Positions 32,459 to 44,673 of a DNA stretch of 64,000 bases are shown piece by piece. Under the pieces are notes generated by a model that saw nothing but the letters and a program-made list of their open reading frames with translations, was not told the origin of the DNA and did not search any database. Source of the DNA: Knoxdaviesia capensis. Its lineage: Eukaryota; Ascomycota; Sordariomycetes; Microascales; Gondwanamycetaceae. The stretch lies in assembly GCA_001510575.1 (NCBI GenBank), contig LNGK01000008.1:4474981-4538980 (forward strand), in the 5' to 3' direction. The position numbers and the translations under genes were made by a program. Within the stretch, counting starts at the first letter, position 1, and each line of letters opens with the position of its first letter.

Positions 32459-33988
32459 ATGGCTCCTGTTCCAAAATGGCTCTCAATTCCGGATCATTTC
32501 CACGTTGCTCCCCGACTTTATGCATGGACGGCACAGAACATTCAGCATCAGCCGGCGGCAGTTCATAGCGTTGACCCCCGCGCCGAGACCGGCGTTGATG
32601 TCCGGAAGCGCATTCACATTCTCGGAGTGGGGAACCTCGGCCGGCTGTACGCCATGGCATTATCCAAAATCGTCCCGCCAGCCTCCCGTCCGCCAATCAC
32701 CCTAGTCCTCCGTCGGCGGGAACAGCTTGAGCTCTGGCTGAAAGAACCCCGGATAGTGCTCGACCGGGCCGGTGCCGGTACTGGTCTTGAGTCGTCTCCT
32801 CCGAATGCATTTGATGTTGAATGGTGGTCTGAGGAAAAGCCCTCTGTCGGACCTGTGCATGAGATAACTGCCATCAATAACTCTCGTCAGTCACACGCCA
32901 GCCTGGCTGAACATTCCGCCAACGGCGACTCGCCCCAACGCCCATTGATTCATAATCTCATAGTTGCCACGAAAGCCAGTGGGGTAATGTCCGAGATCGA
33001 CCGGCTCCGAAAATACATTGGTCCCGAGAGCACAGTGGCGTTTTCTCAGAACGGCATGAGTAAGTTGTGGCCGCCTTGGGGTCCGAAGTACTCCGAGTCC
33101 CGCTTCGGTCGGGATGGCCCGAATTGGCTTGCACTAGTAACAACCCACGGTGTGACGTCCCTCAATCGGCCATTTCACAGCCGACATGCATCTGTCGGCG
33201 ACATCGCCATCGGTCCCGTGCTCCTCAACTCGACAACCTCCCAATCCGGGATCCCCTCTTCTCGCTACCTTACCACAGCTCTGCTTGCTGCTCCAGGCCT
33301 GCGGGCGCGGGAAGTTAATCGCTCCGACCTATGGGTCATGCAGCTGGAGAAGCTTGTGGTTAATTCCGTGATCAACCCCCTCACGGCTATCCTGCGGTGC
33401 AAGAATGGCGACCTGTTCGCCGGTGACCAGGCCAGGCCTGTGAGGCGAGTCATCGACCAGCTCGTCAGAGAGGCCAGTGCAGTGCTGCAAGGACTGGTAC
33501 GAGACGAGACCACAAGCCGCGGCATTTTTCAGCCCTCGAGGGTGGACATTGAGACGGCAGGCCCAGCCCCTTCCACGTCAGCGTTTCATGAGCGAGACTC
33601 CAGTTCACAGTCCCAGGGCCAGGCGAGGCTGGCTGGTGAAATGACGTGTGACGCCGAGCGAAAGAGGTTGGAAGCGCGGTTCTCATACGACCAGCTGCAC
33701 GCTATGGTCGAGAATATTGGGTACCGAGTGCGGGAGAACACGAGTTCAATGCTGCAGGATGTGCTGGCTGGGCGGCCCACGGAGGTCCAAGAGTTTAATG
33801 GGCTTCTCATAGAGACGGCACTTGCTCTAGGACTTAAAGACGGCATGGTTGCCCACAGGGCCATGGTTGCGCTTGTTGAGGGTGATGACCACGACAGCAC
33901 CGTGCATGGCGTCACAACAGGTGGCGGGTGTTCTCCCGTTGATCCGGTGACACTTGCCAGAATCGTCTTCGGCCCAGTAACTCTTTGA
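32459..33988 (+). CDS. ketopantoate reductase family protein (PanE/ApbA)
   Basis: Single-exon ORF of 509 residues. The Rossmann nucleotide-binding motif ILGVGNLG lies at residues 54-61. The C-terminal ketopantoate reductase domain shows KLVVNSVINPLTAI and ENTSSMLQDVLAGRPTEVQ followed by EFNGLLIE, the hallmark of the family. Ketopantoate reductase uses NADPH to reduce 2-dehydropantoate to pantoate on the way to coenzyme A. The protein is longer than bacterial PanE, with an N-terminal ~50 residues and an inserted Ser-rich stretch (about 360-390), as in other fungal members; some of those are uncharacterised, so the substrate is not certain. The start context is ACCAATGG. It diverges from RAD26 over about 590 bp. 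Confidence 0.9.
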   Translation: MAPVPKWLSIPDHFHVAPRLYAWTAQNIQHQPAAVHSVDPRAETGVDVRKRIHILGVGNLGRLYAMALSKIVPPASRPPITLVLRRREQLELWLKEPRIVLDRAGAGTGLESSPPNAFDVEWWSEEKPSVGPVHEITAINNSRQSHASLAEHSANGDSPQRPLIHNLIVATKASGVMSEIDRLRKYIGPESTVAFSQNGMSKLWPPWGPKYSESRFGRDGPNWLALVTTHGVTSLNRPFHSRHASVGDIAIGPVLLNSTTSQSGIPSSRYLTTALLAAPGLRAREVNRSDLWVMQLEKLVVNSVINPLTAILRCKNGDLFAGDQARPVRRVIDQLVREASAVLQGLVRDETTSRGIFQPSRVDIETAGPAPSTSAFHERDSSSQSQGQARLAGEMTCDAERKRLEARFSYDQLHAMVENIGYRVRENTSSMLQDVLAGRPTEVQEFNGLLIETALALGLKDGMVAHRAMVALVEGDDHDSTVHGVTTGGGCSPVDPVTLARIVFGPVTL

Positions 33989-35264
33989 GATACTGAAATG
34001 GTCACACCTGTTAATGCTGCGCATTGGCTGCCTGGGAGGATGCGCAAATGCAGGTTCTGGGCATTGCGGTCGATATCGATGTGAATATGCTATCGTATCA
34101 CCCGGGTTGGGGGTGCATGGGAGAAGGACAACGCAGAATGGGTGGGAGCATCGGTGGCTTGCCTTGAAAGGGGTAGGGGTTAGGCAATAACGGCACACTA
34201 GACTTCATCATATCCGAGCACATCCACGGGGCATGGATCAGTGAAGAAGAAGAAGGCGGGAAAGCACAGAAGACGGGGGAAGCAATTTTCAGGATCATGA
34301 CGAATATAGGTTCTTCACCGGTGCCATACACTTGCAGAACTAGTGTCTTCGGAGCGGTGGTTGGAGGGCAGCAAAGCAGTTAGTCTCTCCGGGAGGCAGG
34401 CAACATTGCACGGCCATCTCTACCACATTCTGCCTTTTCCTCCGTTGCCGTCATTGACATTGTGCTGGCCATGCACCCCGCCACGTCGGCCTCATGCGCT
34501 CCCCCACCCATCCAACTCACCTGAGGGATATGGCTGGAAGGCAACTGTTCGAAAATGTTGGTGCTGCTGTAGGGGCAGTTGTTCCTTCGGCTTTTACCGT
34601 TTGTCCCCCTATCTCTGGGGGAGATCCATCTGGTTCTAGGCTATTGGAATGTTTCGTCGACCTTCCCCAGCCATCTCAATCAGAGAGTTGTCTCGACCTA
34701 GGCATGGCCACGTTTCGTTTCATCCGTGGAAGCAGCCAACCGTGGTTTGCCTCTAAGCCGCATATGCCAGCTGGTCGACGAAAAGTCCGAGAGCCCACGT
34801 TCGGCGGCGGCCAAGTCGTGTTTCCAGCGATGTTACAACGCTAGCAATCTGCGGGCGACACGAAAAGGAACCAGAGAGAATGAATCTCCGAAGGCAGATC
34901 AACATCCAATCAGTGCTCACTGTTGAGCATGCCCAAGAGAGGGGGTTTGCCTGCGATACGCGGCGTCGCCGCTGAGGGAACACACTCACGAGTTGATTGA
35001 GGGGAAAAGAGATAGAGAGAATCAGAGAGCCGGTTAGTGAATATGGCCTTGGGGTAACAACGTTTGTGGAGGATTCAGCGAGAGGCGAGAACGAGAGCCA
35101 TGATGATGAGGCAGAAAAACAGAAGGTTAGCTGTCAAGCCGAGTCGGAACATCTCTCACCCCTCCTCTCCCTCCTTCTTCTCACGTGTGATCCTGCTTCA
35201 ACAATTCTCCTCAACCTTTCCCCGTTTGTCCGTTGTGTTATGACCGAGCGTCTCACCCCTTCCC

Positions 35265-35327
35265 NNNNNNNNNNNNNNNNNNNNNNNNNNNNNNNNNNNN
35301 NNNNNNNNCCCCCCCCCCCCCCCCCCC
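35265..35327. other. assembly gap (44 N) followed by a 19-base C run
   Basis: Undetermined bases at 35265-35308 are followed directly by C at 35309-35327. The homopolymer is the likely reason sequencing failed here, so the gap length is probably nominal. Confidence 0.97.
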
Positions 35328-38300
35328 GGCCTTTTTGGGGTTTTTTCTCTCATCATTCCTTGCCATTCTATATTCTATCTATCATTGCTTGCTCTGTTTG
35401 CTCTGTGTATAGCAGTGCAGAAGTGTCATTATAGCCCTCGACGCTGCCAGTCACCTCTTCTCGGCCGTGAAGGTAGTCCAAGCCGGATCCTCCGGTGGGA
35501 TCTTCTTGACCCAAAATAGAAGGGTATATCAGCTAGTGCTGTAACCAGGCGGTCGTAGATTCAAGCAACTCAATGTTGGTGCCTCAGGATGAATTCGGTC
35601 CCCTCACACAACTCGACAGAAGATGCACACCGCTTCTTCAAGGGGATGAATAGGACACACTTCCATTCAACCCCTCGTTGGTGTAATGGATTCCCCCCCT
35701 CTCCTTTCCCCCATTTTCCTCGTTGAGTCGAGATAGTGCTGGGATCTCATGGATAATTCACTGGCGGGATAGAAAGAGAGACCGGGAGGCCATGTTGAAA
35801 TGTGAAGGCTGGGGAGGGGATTGCAGCGACTGCGGCAAACGACATGGCTGTCAGATGCCAATCAGGGTAGGTCCACAGCATATTCCCATGCCTCAGGATT
35901 GAAAATCAACATGAGCATGAATCCCCCCGCCACTGGTGTTCCCATATCTCCGAATTCTCGGATGCCTGGGAAAATCGGGAATCTGGGCTGAAGGCTGGTC
36001 TCATACCTAAAGCTGCAAATCATCTACCTGGTGGCTCAGAATTGAAATTTATCTTTGGATACTGATCGTCACTTGGAATGGCATCGCAGGAGGTGATAGG
36101 TATGTCAACACTGAAGATCGGTGGTCGTTTCAAGCAGTCAGCTTCGAGAATCACTAGCACTCATATATTAAGCGCCCCCCTGCGGCTCCGTCCTTTACCA
36201 AGAACCGATCGCTAACGGAGCCTGGTTTACAGTTCCATGTGCCACTTGACACGGACACACCTATGCCAACAAGACCAGGCCTGCGGTTTGAGTCTGTGTG
36301 GTTTTGATGTCAGGAAAGAAAGGGTCGAGAATCCCATTACAGAAACCCTATACACCAGCCCCGGGGTCGAAGTTACTGGAAAGAAACAACGCATGGTTGT
36401 GGGTCATCTGCATCCATTAGGTGAGAGGGGCTCGGGGGTATATGTGTTGCTGTATGTTCTGCAGAGGGGGAGAAATGAGAACAGACACTTTTACCGAAGC
36501 GCACAGAGGCTTTCGTGGCATCGGATCTAGCGTTTGGGCACTGAAGAAACTCACTCCCATGGAAATGTGGTGGGGGAAAACGACAGAGCAGAACGGAACG
36601 AGCAGACGGGCGGTCGAAAAGGGATGATGTACAGTCCGATTTCCGGTCGGGGTCTGTGTGGGTGCAGCAGTGCTGTCTGTATGGTAATCACTCACCAAGG
36701 TTGTCTCTCACCCGTCGTACGGAACCTACAGGCTGATAGCCTGATATCCCGCCTCGTCTTGTTTCCCGTCTCTATCTGTCTTTCATACCCTGTCCTAGGT
36801 ACAAGTTCTGCTCACTCAGGCTCCAACCCCTCATCCCCTCACCCCTCCGTCATCGGTTCTTCATCGCAACAACGACTTGGCCCAATCTGATATGGTGAGA
36901 CAAAGGAATCTGCGGAAAGGAATCCGCCACGGCAAGACTACGCCCTTCTCCCTCTGAGGCCGAGAACTCACTCTTCTGCTGACGCCCTGAAGAACAGTGA
37001 TGTTGTGGCGTTCTTTTCTGGTTGAAAAGCAAAGAAAAGAGGACGGCGCCAACGAAGGTCTTTTTGAATCTATATCCGCCGAGTGATATAGCCCATATAT
37101 CAACTGGTGCTATTGCATACGACTACTCCAAGTGTCTTATGTGAAGTTTGTGGCCTCCTCTTCCTTTTCTTCTGTTTCTCTTTGCGAGATATAGAGAAGA
37201 GTCCAATTTGCCATCTTTCTGTAGCCTCTGGTGGCTGGGGAAGTACCTCATTCAGGAGAAGATGGTCAGTTCGAAACGGAAAGGGGGGGTGTGTAGTCGT
37301 CCGCCATGGGCCTCGAATTGACATCCAGTGTTTCCATTTCTTTCACGAATAGTTCCTCTATTGCAACGCTATGATTGTTTCGAGTTTTTTTTTTCTTTTC
37401 AATCGAAGAAACGAGACTTCCAGAATACCGGTGGTTGTGTGGAGAATACGAGCGGGCACAAGGGGAATGTCAGAAGTGCGGTGAGCAACGCCAGCTAAGA
37501 AAGAAAAGTGCGTATCATCATCGGCCCTAGAAGAAAAGTCCCTGGCGAATATCCTCCCAGACTCCAGCCACCGCTCCACGGGTTCTACCTCATCTTCGCA
37601 TTCTGCGGCAAAGATTCACAAACAGATACACACATCTTAGACAGCGGTTTACCATACCAAAGCCGCCAGAATCCTTGTGCCCTGGACGGCTTCTACGAGT
37701 GCCGATGACAGGCCCGGTCTGCTCTGGGATATCTGAGTGATCGGGGCAATCCATCAGGTGTCCAAAAAGAGAGCCTAGTGTGGTAAATGCTAGTGTAATG
37801 CTCATCAGGCCAACACACAGTTGCTGGCGGGGAACTGGGATCCGGATGAAAGACGCCGAGGCCGTCCTGGGAAGGAGGACGGGATAAACGTGCCCTAGAG
37901 GGTATGATGGGGCGAAGTCCCCAGCCTTCGTGATAACGCCGACTGTGGCACAGAACAGTTATGTCGGCGATGTATGGCGGTGGACGGCCCTGAATCCCAG
38001 CCCGTTCTGACGCTCCCAAGTGCACCTGAGAGAGCAAGGGCATTGAGGAACTGGGCCACGAAAGACGGAATGGAAGAGAATTCGCCCGGCCCACTGCCTC
38101 TCGTCGGACACTCGTCATGCCCAAGCTAAAATGGGAGACCACGTAGCATCCTACTAGACTTCTTTGGGTGTTTCCTCACTCATCCGATGCAACGGAATGG
38201 CTGGAACCACGGACAGATTCGGGACAAAGGGCAAACCCACACCAACAAGGAAGAGGAAACGAGGGATTGTGCCACGGGTCCTAGGCAGGGTTTGGATAAA

Positions 38301-38950
38301 AGCCCGTAACCAACCAGAGAGGGTGACAGCCCGAAGGGGAAAACGGAAGGGGATGCAAAATGGCACAGAGGAATTTTTTTTTCTTTTTTTTTTCTTTTTT
38401 TTTCTGTGAGAGTGTATGGATGGTCTGTTCGGCGGTCGTGGACTATATAGGGCGAGGGTATTCTAATATATGGCCCGTCCACTCCTTGCCTTCACAGGCC
38501 GCTATAACAAAGTCCAGATATAGCGGTTTCGAGACTAAAAACTCTCTCTCACTGACTCTGTATTGTAGCGGAGGTGAGTGGATTCGGAACCGTGTATTAT
38601 AAGCCGGGCTCTCTGTGATATATAGCACTTTTAGTACCATTGGTGTGTGCTTTGTGTGATGGCCTGCCTTGCTGAGGATACAGTTGCTCTTGGTTGGCGT
38701 AAGATTTCCAAAGGCCCTAGACGGAAGAAAGAAACGATGTAACCCGAGCGAGTCGGACTATGAATGGAGCGATGAAATGGGTGATCACGGAGGATGAAGG
38801 CTTGCACGATGAAGACATGTCGTCAAGACGAGGGTTATAACCCTAATGTCCTTAAACGGCAGAAATTTTTGACCCACCAACAACGACCACCGGCCAACTC
38901 AGACCTGAAACTAACTCTTTTCACATTTCAACAACAAACCGCCCATTCCA

Positions 38951-39005
38951 GTAAGTCCCCTCTTTCTTTCTGTACGTACGTGCATAGTCGTACATACAAT
39001 TTCAG
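38951..39005 (+). other. candidate 55-bp intron in a non-coding or leader transcript
   Basis: GTAAGT (38951-38956) and ATTTCAG (38999-39005) bound a pyrimidine-rich 55-base stretch of normal fungal intron size. The preceding bases (catttcaacaacaaaccgcc) look like a fungal 5' leader. No convincing ORF follows, so this would be a leader or non-coding RNA. Confidence 0.25.
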
Positions 39006-40587
39006 TCTCTTGTGCGAGATCTGTTGAATTCGACGTACGGGTCCACTAAACCCAGAGTGTCGTTCATTAAATCCTCTTCCCCAGCGCGGAGTCCTCTATA
39101 TGAAAATTCACGACCGGGTCCGTACAGCACGAACCTGACAGGCTCATGAAGAGCGCAGCCGGCGCAATAACCACTTCTCCGGCCCGAAGCGGAGTCCCGT
39201 GGCCGGCCCAGCCGACCCCGGCCGGCGACCAGGGTGTCCGCAATACTCTCTCCCTTGCCAATCTCAGCCCGTGACTAAGCCGTGAACATGCATCTACTTA
39301 CACACGTTAGGTTATAAACGTAATTTCCCGAGTCTCGTCTCGAGACCCAGCCAGCCTGTGCACAGGTGGCCGAACGTTTTAGGTGTTGTTCCAGACGAAA
39401 GGGTATCGCTGGTTCCGAGTCCTGATGGTGCCGCCAAAAACGCTGACGGGCGTGATGGGGTTCACGTAATTTTTGGAGGCGTCGAAAGGTGATGGCCACC
39501 TACCAATCTAATCCTCCTGCTTGGGGAAGCAGCAGCAAAATGGGATCTTCCTTGTTATTCTTGCCTTGTGTCTTCTGCTCTCAAACAAAGTTTTCCACCC
39601 AAAGAGGTGGTTTTTCTTTTGATTCTTTTTTAGAGGGGGGGTTTCTGGGTGCAGTCCAGACTCTTGCAATCATTGCCAACAGTCAAAGTCTCTCATGAAA
39701 GTTGTCATGTCATGCAAGCAGCCGTCATAGAAAGTAAAAATGAGGAGGCTGAAAACGCAGCAAACAAGCAGAACACCCAAGTCACACAGCCCTGAGGCAA
39801 AAATGTGAAACTCGGCCAAAAAGCACGTTCGGAGAAGCCCAGCTGTGTTCCAGCCTCCTCTCCCGAACAACCAAACACGCCCTAGCCCGGGCTGGACACG
39901 AAGAAAAATAAAAGAGCTCTTTGCTGACCCTGGTTTGCTGCAACGGGGAACTCCCTCCACATAGCCCCTGGTCAGGCTGTAATCGACGGTAGCCGGGGGG
40001 CCGTTGTAAGGAACTGCACTCAGGGCCGAGAAAGCTCTGTGGAAGTCGACTTACCTGTGACTTGTGAGCGACATCATCATCGACAGATCCGGGGGGGGCG
40101 CATATCTTGGAGTATGCTTCGGACCTTGGACATCCCGTTGATATACCGGGTTAGTATGCCTTCATTTTCAAAATTGAACTTTTTCCTTCCACAATCCCCG
40201 TGGTGAAGAAGTCTGGTACCACCGTGGGGGACGAATCCTGCTGTCGTACATATATTAAAAAAAAAGTCGTCAGAGTCACAGCACAGTTGGATAGGGTAGC
40301 ATTCGTTTGGGGACGGGACTTCGGCTTCAGAACCAAAGAACCTGAGGCTTGCCAATCCGTCTAGTGACAGCGTTTCATGCAGGTGGCAGCAATTAATTGT
40401 TTTATCAAGAAAGAAAAAAAGACGTACATATTGTGAAACCGGGCTACGTGAAGGCCAATTGGCTGAGACGTGGCAGTTGAACACGTACAGGACCAACGTG
40501 TAAGTAAGTTGGATACCGACTTATGTTTGTAGGTCATGCTGATGATTCCTGCAGCTGGCACCCACCACATCCACACCACCCACAACA

Positions 40588-40673
40588 ACCACATGCAACA
40601 TTCACAATATCAACATTCACAGCATCAACAACCACATACAATATTCACAATATCAACGTTCACAGCATCAACA
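40588..40673. repeat. 43-bp minisatellite, two copies
   Basis: 40588-40630 and 40631-40673 are near-identical copies starting CAACCACAT and ending CACAGCATCAA, with three visible mismatches. Flanking CCACA and CAGCAT repeats extend it loosely on both sides. Confidence 0.9.
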
Positions 40674-42689
40674 TTGACAGCATCAGCACAGCAGTATGCG
40701 TAATCTTTGGTATGACATATAAAGGCCCTTACCGCCCGCTTTTCTCCGGGGAGCAAAGGACGACCAACTCCCCGTGGTGGTTTGGCGAGGTGGTATAACG
40801 ATGCGGGTGTGGGTGCGCTGCGACAATAATTAGCAGTTCAGCTTCGGCTGTCGTAGAGGATGTAAGTGCCGATGCAAAAAAGATATCAGACGCACCAGTG
40901 ACAGACCGCCAGAAATTTCCATTGTTGGAATAGTGCATGTTTTTTCTTCTGTCATTCTTTTTGATCCGTCCTTGTTCGGCTCTTTTCTTTTTTATTCTGC
41001 TCCCTGAGGGCTTGTCGTTGGAACCTGGCTTGCGATCTCCATCCTGAACCTCTATCAAGTTCCATCAGCCATCACCCGCACCGTACCCTGGTCACTCATC
41101 CGTCCTCAGTCTCTCTGATCCACCCTCCATGTCTTCAGCACAGTCACCTGTCACTGATCAAAGGACCATCCAACAGACACAGAGGCAAGAATATCCAACA
41201 GGGAAAATAGGGGGGGCTGTTCAATGGGCAAAAGGAAGCATTGGGGGGCGTGAGGTGTTTTGCAAGCGTGCATGCAGGTGGGAAGCAAAGAAAAAAGAAA
41301 GCAAAATCCGACACGTCTTCACCAGCTGGGACAAAACCAAAGGCCCAGTTGCGCATGCAGCGATTCCCATAACGGCATAGAGGCATGATTCGACTCTCTT
41401 TCGATACATGCAAAGGCCTTAACTCGACAGGAAAAAGCAAATATAAAGAGACAGGTCTGGTTCCTGCGAGGAGGAATACTCCCAAGGGGTCGGTTTACAT
41501 GACCGAAAAAAAAACCCCCAGCATCAGTCAACACTACTAATGCAGTACACTAGGTTCTTGCTTTTTTTTTCTTCCTTTTTTTTCTTTTTTTTCCCACGAT
41601 GCAACTTACACGGCTGAGACGTGCCACACTTCCACAGGCGAAAGGCTGGGAATCCAAGCTTATCACCACATCTTATTTGGCTCCTGCTGTCGATGCCTGC
41701 ATGAACGTGATGGAAATTGCAAGCCCAGGCAGCTGCCTCCAGCCGTCCGCAGCTGTCCCACCGTCACAGCAGAACTTTCTCACAAAAAGTATCACAGACA
41801 CGAACAGCAGCAGAGAGACAGCATTCAGCAACCCTATAAAACCGCCACCTTATACCCTCCTACGTTAGACTTAGAATCCACCCCCCTCAGTCCTCCACGC
41901 ATCTCACCCAATCGGACCTGTCGACCATCCAGGCAAGCAAGCACACGGCCCCTTTTTTTTCTTGGTTCGTTCTGGCTCTCCCAGAGACGTGAATGATAGC
42001 AAGTCGCTGGCATGCTCTTTTCAACCCGTTTCAACGGCCAGCCCAGCGTTGCATTGGAAAAGAAAAGGAATAAAAAATACAACTTTGCACCCACAATTTG
42101 AATCTATTTCAAACACCGACTGCTTTTTAGCTTGAGTTTTTGCTTTTGGGGGGGATGCAGAGGGGGTTTTTTTTTTTTTTGTGCGCGTGCGTGCGATGTG
42201 TGATTCTTCTCTTGGTACATTCTTCGTGTGTGCCCTCTTTACACACCACACCCTCTTAGGACGATATTCCATGTCACATCACCAGAGAGTTGAGAGTTGA
42301 ACAATAGATATCAACGAAACTAAGAATATCAGCGTGTAAAAATATAGCAAATTGGAGCAAATTGGAACGAAATGTCAATGTATCTGTAAACGTAGACCTC
42401 CTCCCCTGCTTTTATCTTTCTTCATCAAAACCCAACCCCGCGAACCCTAATCCCCCTCCATCAACCCTAGCTAGCCTCACGGAGAGGCTGATAGAACAGG
42501 TCCAGCTGGTTTCAAGAACGACAGCTGAGAAACGGGGAGCAATGCACAACAGGAACCAAGAAAAGGAAAACACCCATCGGCACGCTTGGGGGGTGGGTGG
42601 TCGTCTTAGGGAACAATGTAGAGGGAAGAGCGGCAGAATGGGGACCATATCCCTTCGTCTCTCACACTTCTGGGCAAGACGTAGAATCG

Positions 42690-42713
42690 TCTCTCTCTCT
42701 CTCTCTCTCTCTC
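42690..42713. repeat. (CT)n microsatellite
   Basis: Eleven to twelve CT units in the desert left of the Myb gene. Confidence 0.95.
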
Positions 42714-44280
42714 CAAACCTGACACAACTCACACTAGGGAATGAAAGGATGGAAAATAAAAGAATTAAAAAAAAATCAAGCAAAAAAGAGACTCTCTGAT
42801 AACCCAAAACCGCCGATCGATTACCCATCAACCCCCCCCCCCAAAAAGAATATTCCAACCCAAATTTCCAATCCTCCAACCGTTTAATCGAATAAGATAA
42901 AACCAATAGTGTTAACAGGTTCCCTCTTTCGCCTATTACACATGCCTAGGCCCTCTCATCTAACAACAGGAATCAAAACTGAACAGGAAAAGCAAGCCAA
43001 TGAAAATACAGGTAGAAGATAGACAAAATATATGAAACTCGAGAAAAAAGGTCGAAAAAAAATAGAAACAACGAGGAAGCCCCCAAAAAGTAATAAACGA
43101 AGAAAATAAAAAGAGTGGAATCAATAACACATTTCAAACGATCAAAGATAGAGATGAAAAAAAAAAAACCAGCTTGATCCCTCATCTAATAGTGAACCTC
43201 TGTAGAAGAACCTCAGTGTGCTGGTTGTTGTCAACCTCAATATCGTGACCGAGCCCTTCCCGCCCGTGCCGCCTCGTCTGTTCGGGTGATAGATTAAAAG
43301 AGATTCGCATACATCGCCTGCGGTAGTAGACAGAAACCATCGGTTGGTCTTGTTAGTCGTGGCCGAGAAAAGAAATCCCTCAAAGGAATCCCAGATTAAT
43401 GATATCTCTCGATATAGCCCTCCAGCTACCAGCGCTTCCCGTAGACTTTGGCTAGCATGAGTAAGGCCCCATACAGTAGAACAAGAACAAGACCAGAGAA
43501 AGAGTCGTCCGAGCGTGTAAGTGAATCCTGGAAGCTGGGGGGTTTTGTCAAGACTGCTAGGGTTCTTCGCGGGGAGGCTGACGATGAGGTTTAGGTTTGA
43601 AAGTTAGGGCAGCGGATGGACAAAAGACGACGTCGAGTGAGCAGATGAAATGAGAGGAAGTGCTGGGAAGAAGAGAAAAGTAACGAAAAAATGGAAGGCG
43701 AAAAAACAGTGAAGCAAGAAAAGAAGATTAAGCACTAGAAGATGTTGGGTGTAAGGCTTTGACAGAGCAAGGAGTTCCGTCCATATCCCCAGTCCAGAAC
43801 CATTATCAAGAGGATCGTATCAGAGCAGCACGCCAATCCCATGCCCAAAAACTGATAAAAGAAGTGTATGTATATAAAAAGAAAGGAAAAGAAGAAACAT
43901 GAGTTCCGGTCAGTGTTCCCACGAGGGTAGTTGAAATGGGGGTTTTGGGGCCTTTATTCCTCTAAATAAAAGATAAGTAAAGTAAGATAAAAATCGGAAA
44001 ACTGTACAAGAACGGCTCATGTTCGGGGGGGAGTGGTATGATCATTGTCGTCATTGGCGTTGTTAAAACTCTCATTATGGAATGAAAAATAAAATAAAAA
44101 AGAAGGAGGAGGAAGTCGTTCTGTCTGTCATCTGCGGAAGCCAGAAACGGGTTAACGGAGGGAGTTGATGTGTGTAAAGAAGAAGGTCCTGACGAAGAAT
44201 GTTCTTGGCTGCTCATCAAGACGGAAGATGTCAACGAAGGGATCATTATGGCTCCTTCGAGACTATGTGTTGCCTTTCAC

Positions 44281-44667
44281 TTAGGAAAGAAACCCCCGGA
44301 TACTGTACGGTGGTTGTTGTGTCCCCGGCACCGGAACCGAGACCTGGACCTGGGACTGCGGAGGGGCCTGAGGCTGGACCTGGACGTGCTGAAGAGGCTG
44401 GAGCGATTGGCCAGGCTGTTGAGGTTGCTGTTGAAGCTGCAGTTGCGGCAGTTGCTGGTGCTGGAGCTGTGGGAGCGGCAGCGTCGGTTGTTGTTGTTGT
44501 TGTTGCTGGTGGGCCTGGACCTGCTGCTGCACCTGAGCTTGTTGGGAAGATTGTCGGGTCTCGCCGAGGCCGGCGGCCGACAAATCAGGCGGATCACGCC
44601 GCCAGTGGGGCATCTGCCCGTACATTATGTCCCCAGAGGCAGGAGTTTGCACTCCTGTTGGGGACAT
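44281..44667 (-). other. Gln-rich ORF in frame after the Myb stop codon
   Basis: After TAG at 44676-44674 the same frame stays open for about 130 codons: HSMSPTGVQTPASGDIMYGQ, then a Gln/Pro-rich tract with a seven-Gln run, ending SIRGFLS and a stop. It looks like a transcription-factor activation tail. It could be joined to the Myb protein by splicing out 44705-44655 (GTGCGG donor, CAACAG acceptor, 51 nt, frame kept), by stop readthrough, or it could be 3'-UTR kept open by composition, since other frames here are open too. Confidence 0.4.
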
Positions 44668-44673
44668 TGAATG

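Larger units (their letters stand above)
33989..44280. other. 10.3-kb gene desert
   Basis: No ORF over about 170 residues and none with a recognisable domain on either strand. Composition is balanced and complex, not the AT-rich decay of RIP-mutated repeats. It contains a sequence gap (35265-35308), a 43-bp repeat (40588-40673), polypyrimidine tracts and one candidate spliced leader (38951-39005). The right end probably includes the 3' region of the Myb gene. Confidence 0.6.

Noticed and set aside
35327..35345. GGCCTTTTTGGGG, faintly like the U2 snRNA start
   Set aside because: Only a short match, next to a gap and homopolymers; no U2 body follows.
41129..41380. 83-residue ORF with leader-like upstream sequence
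   Set aside because: A plausible ATG context, but the protein has no recognisable feature and other frames are equally open.
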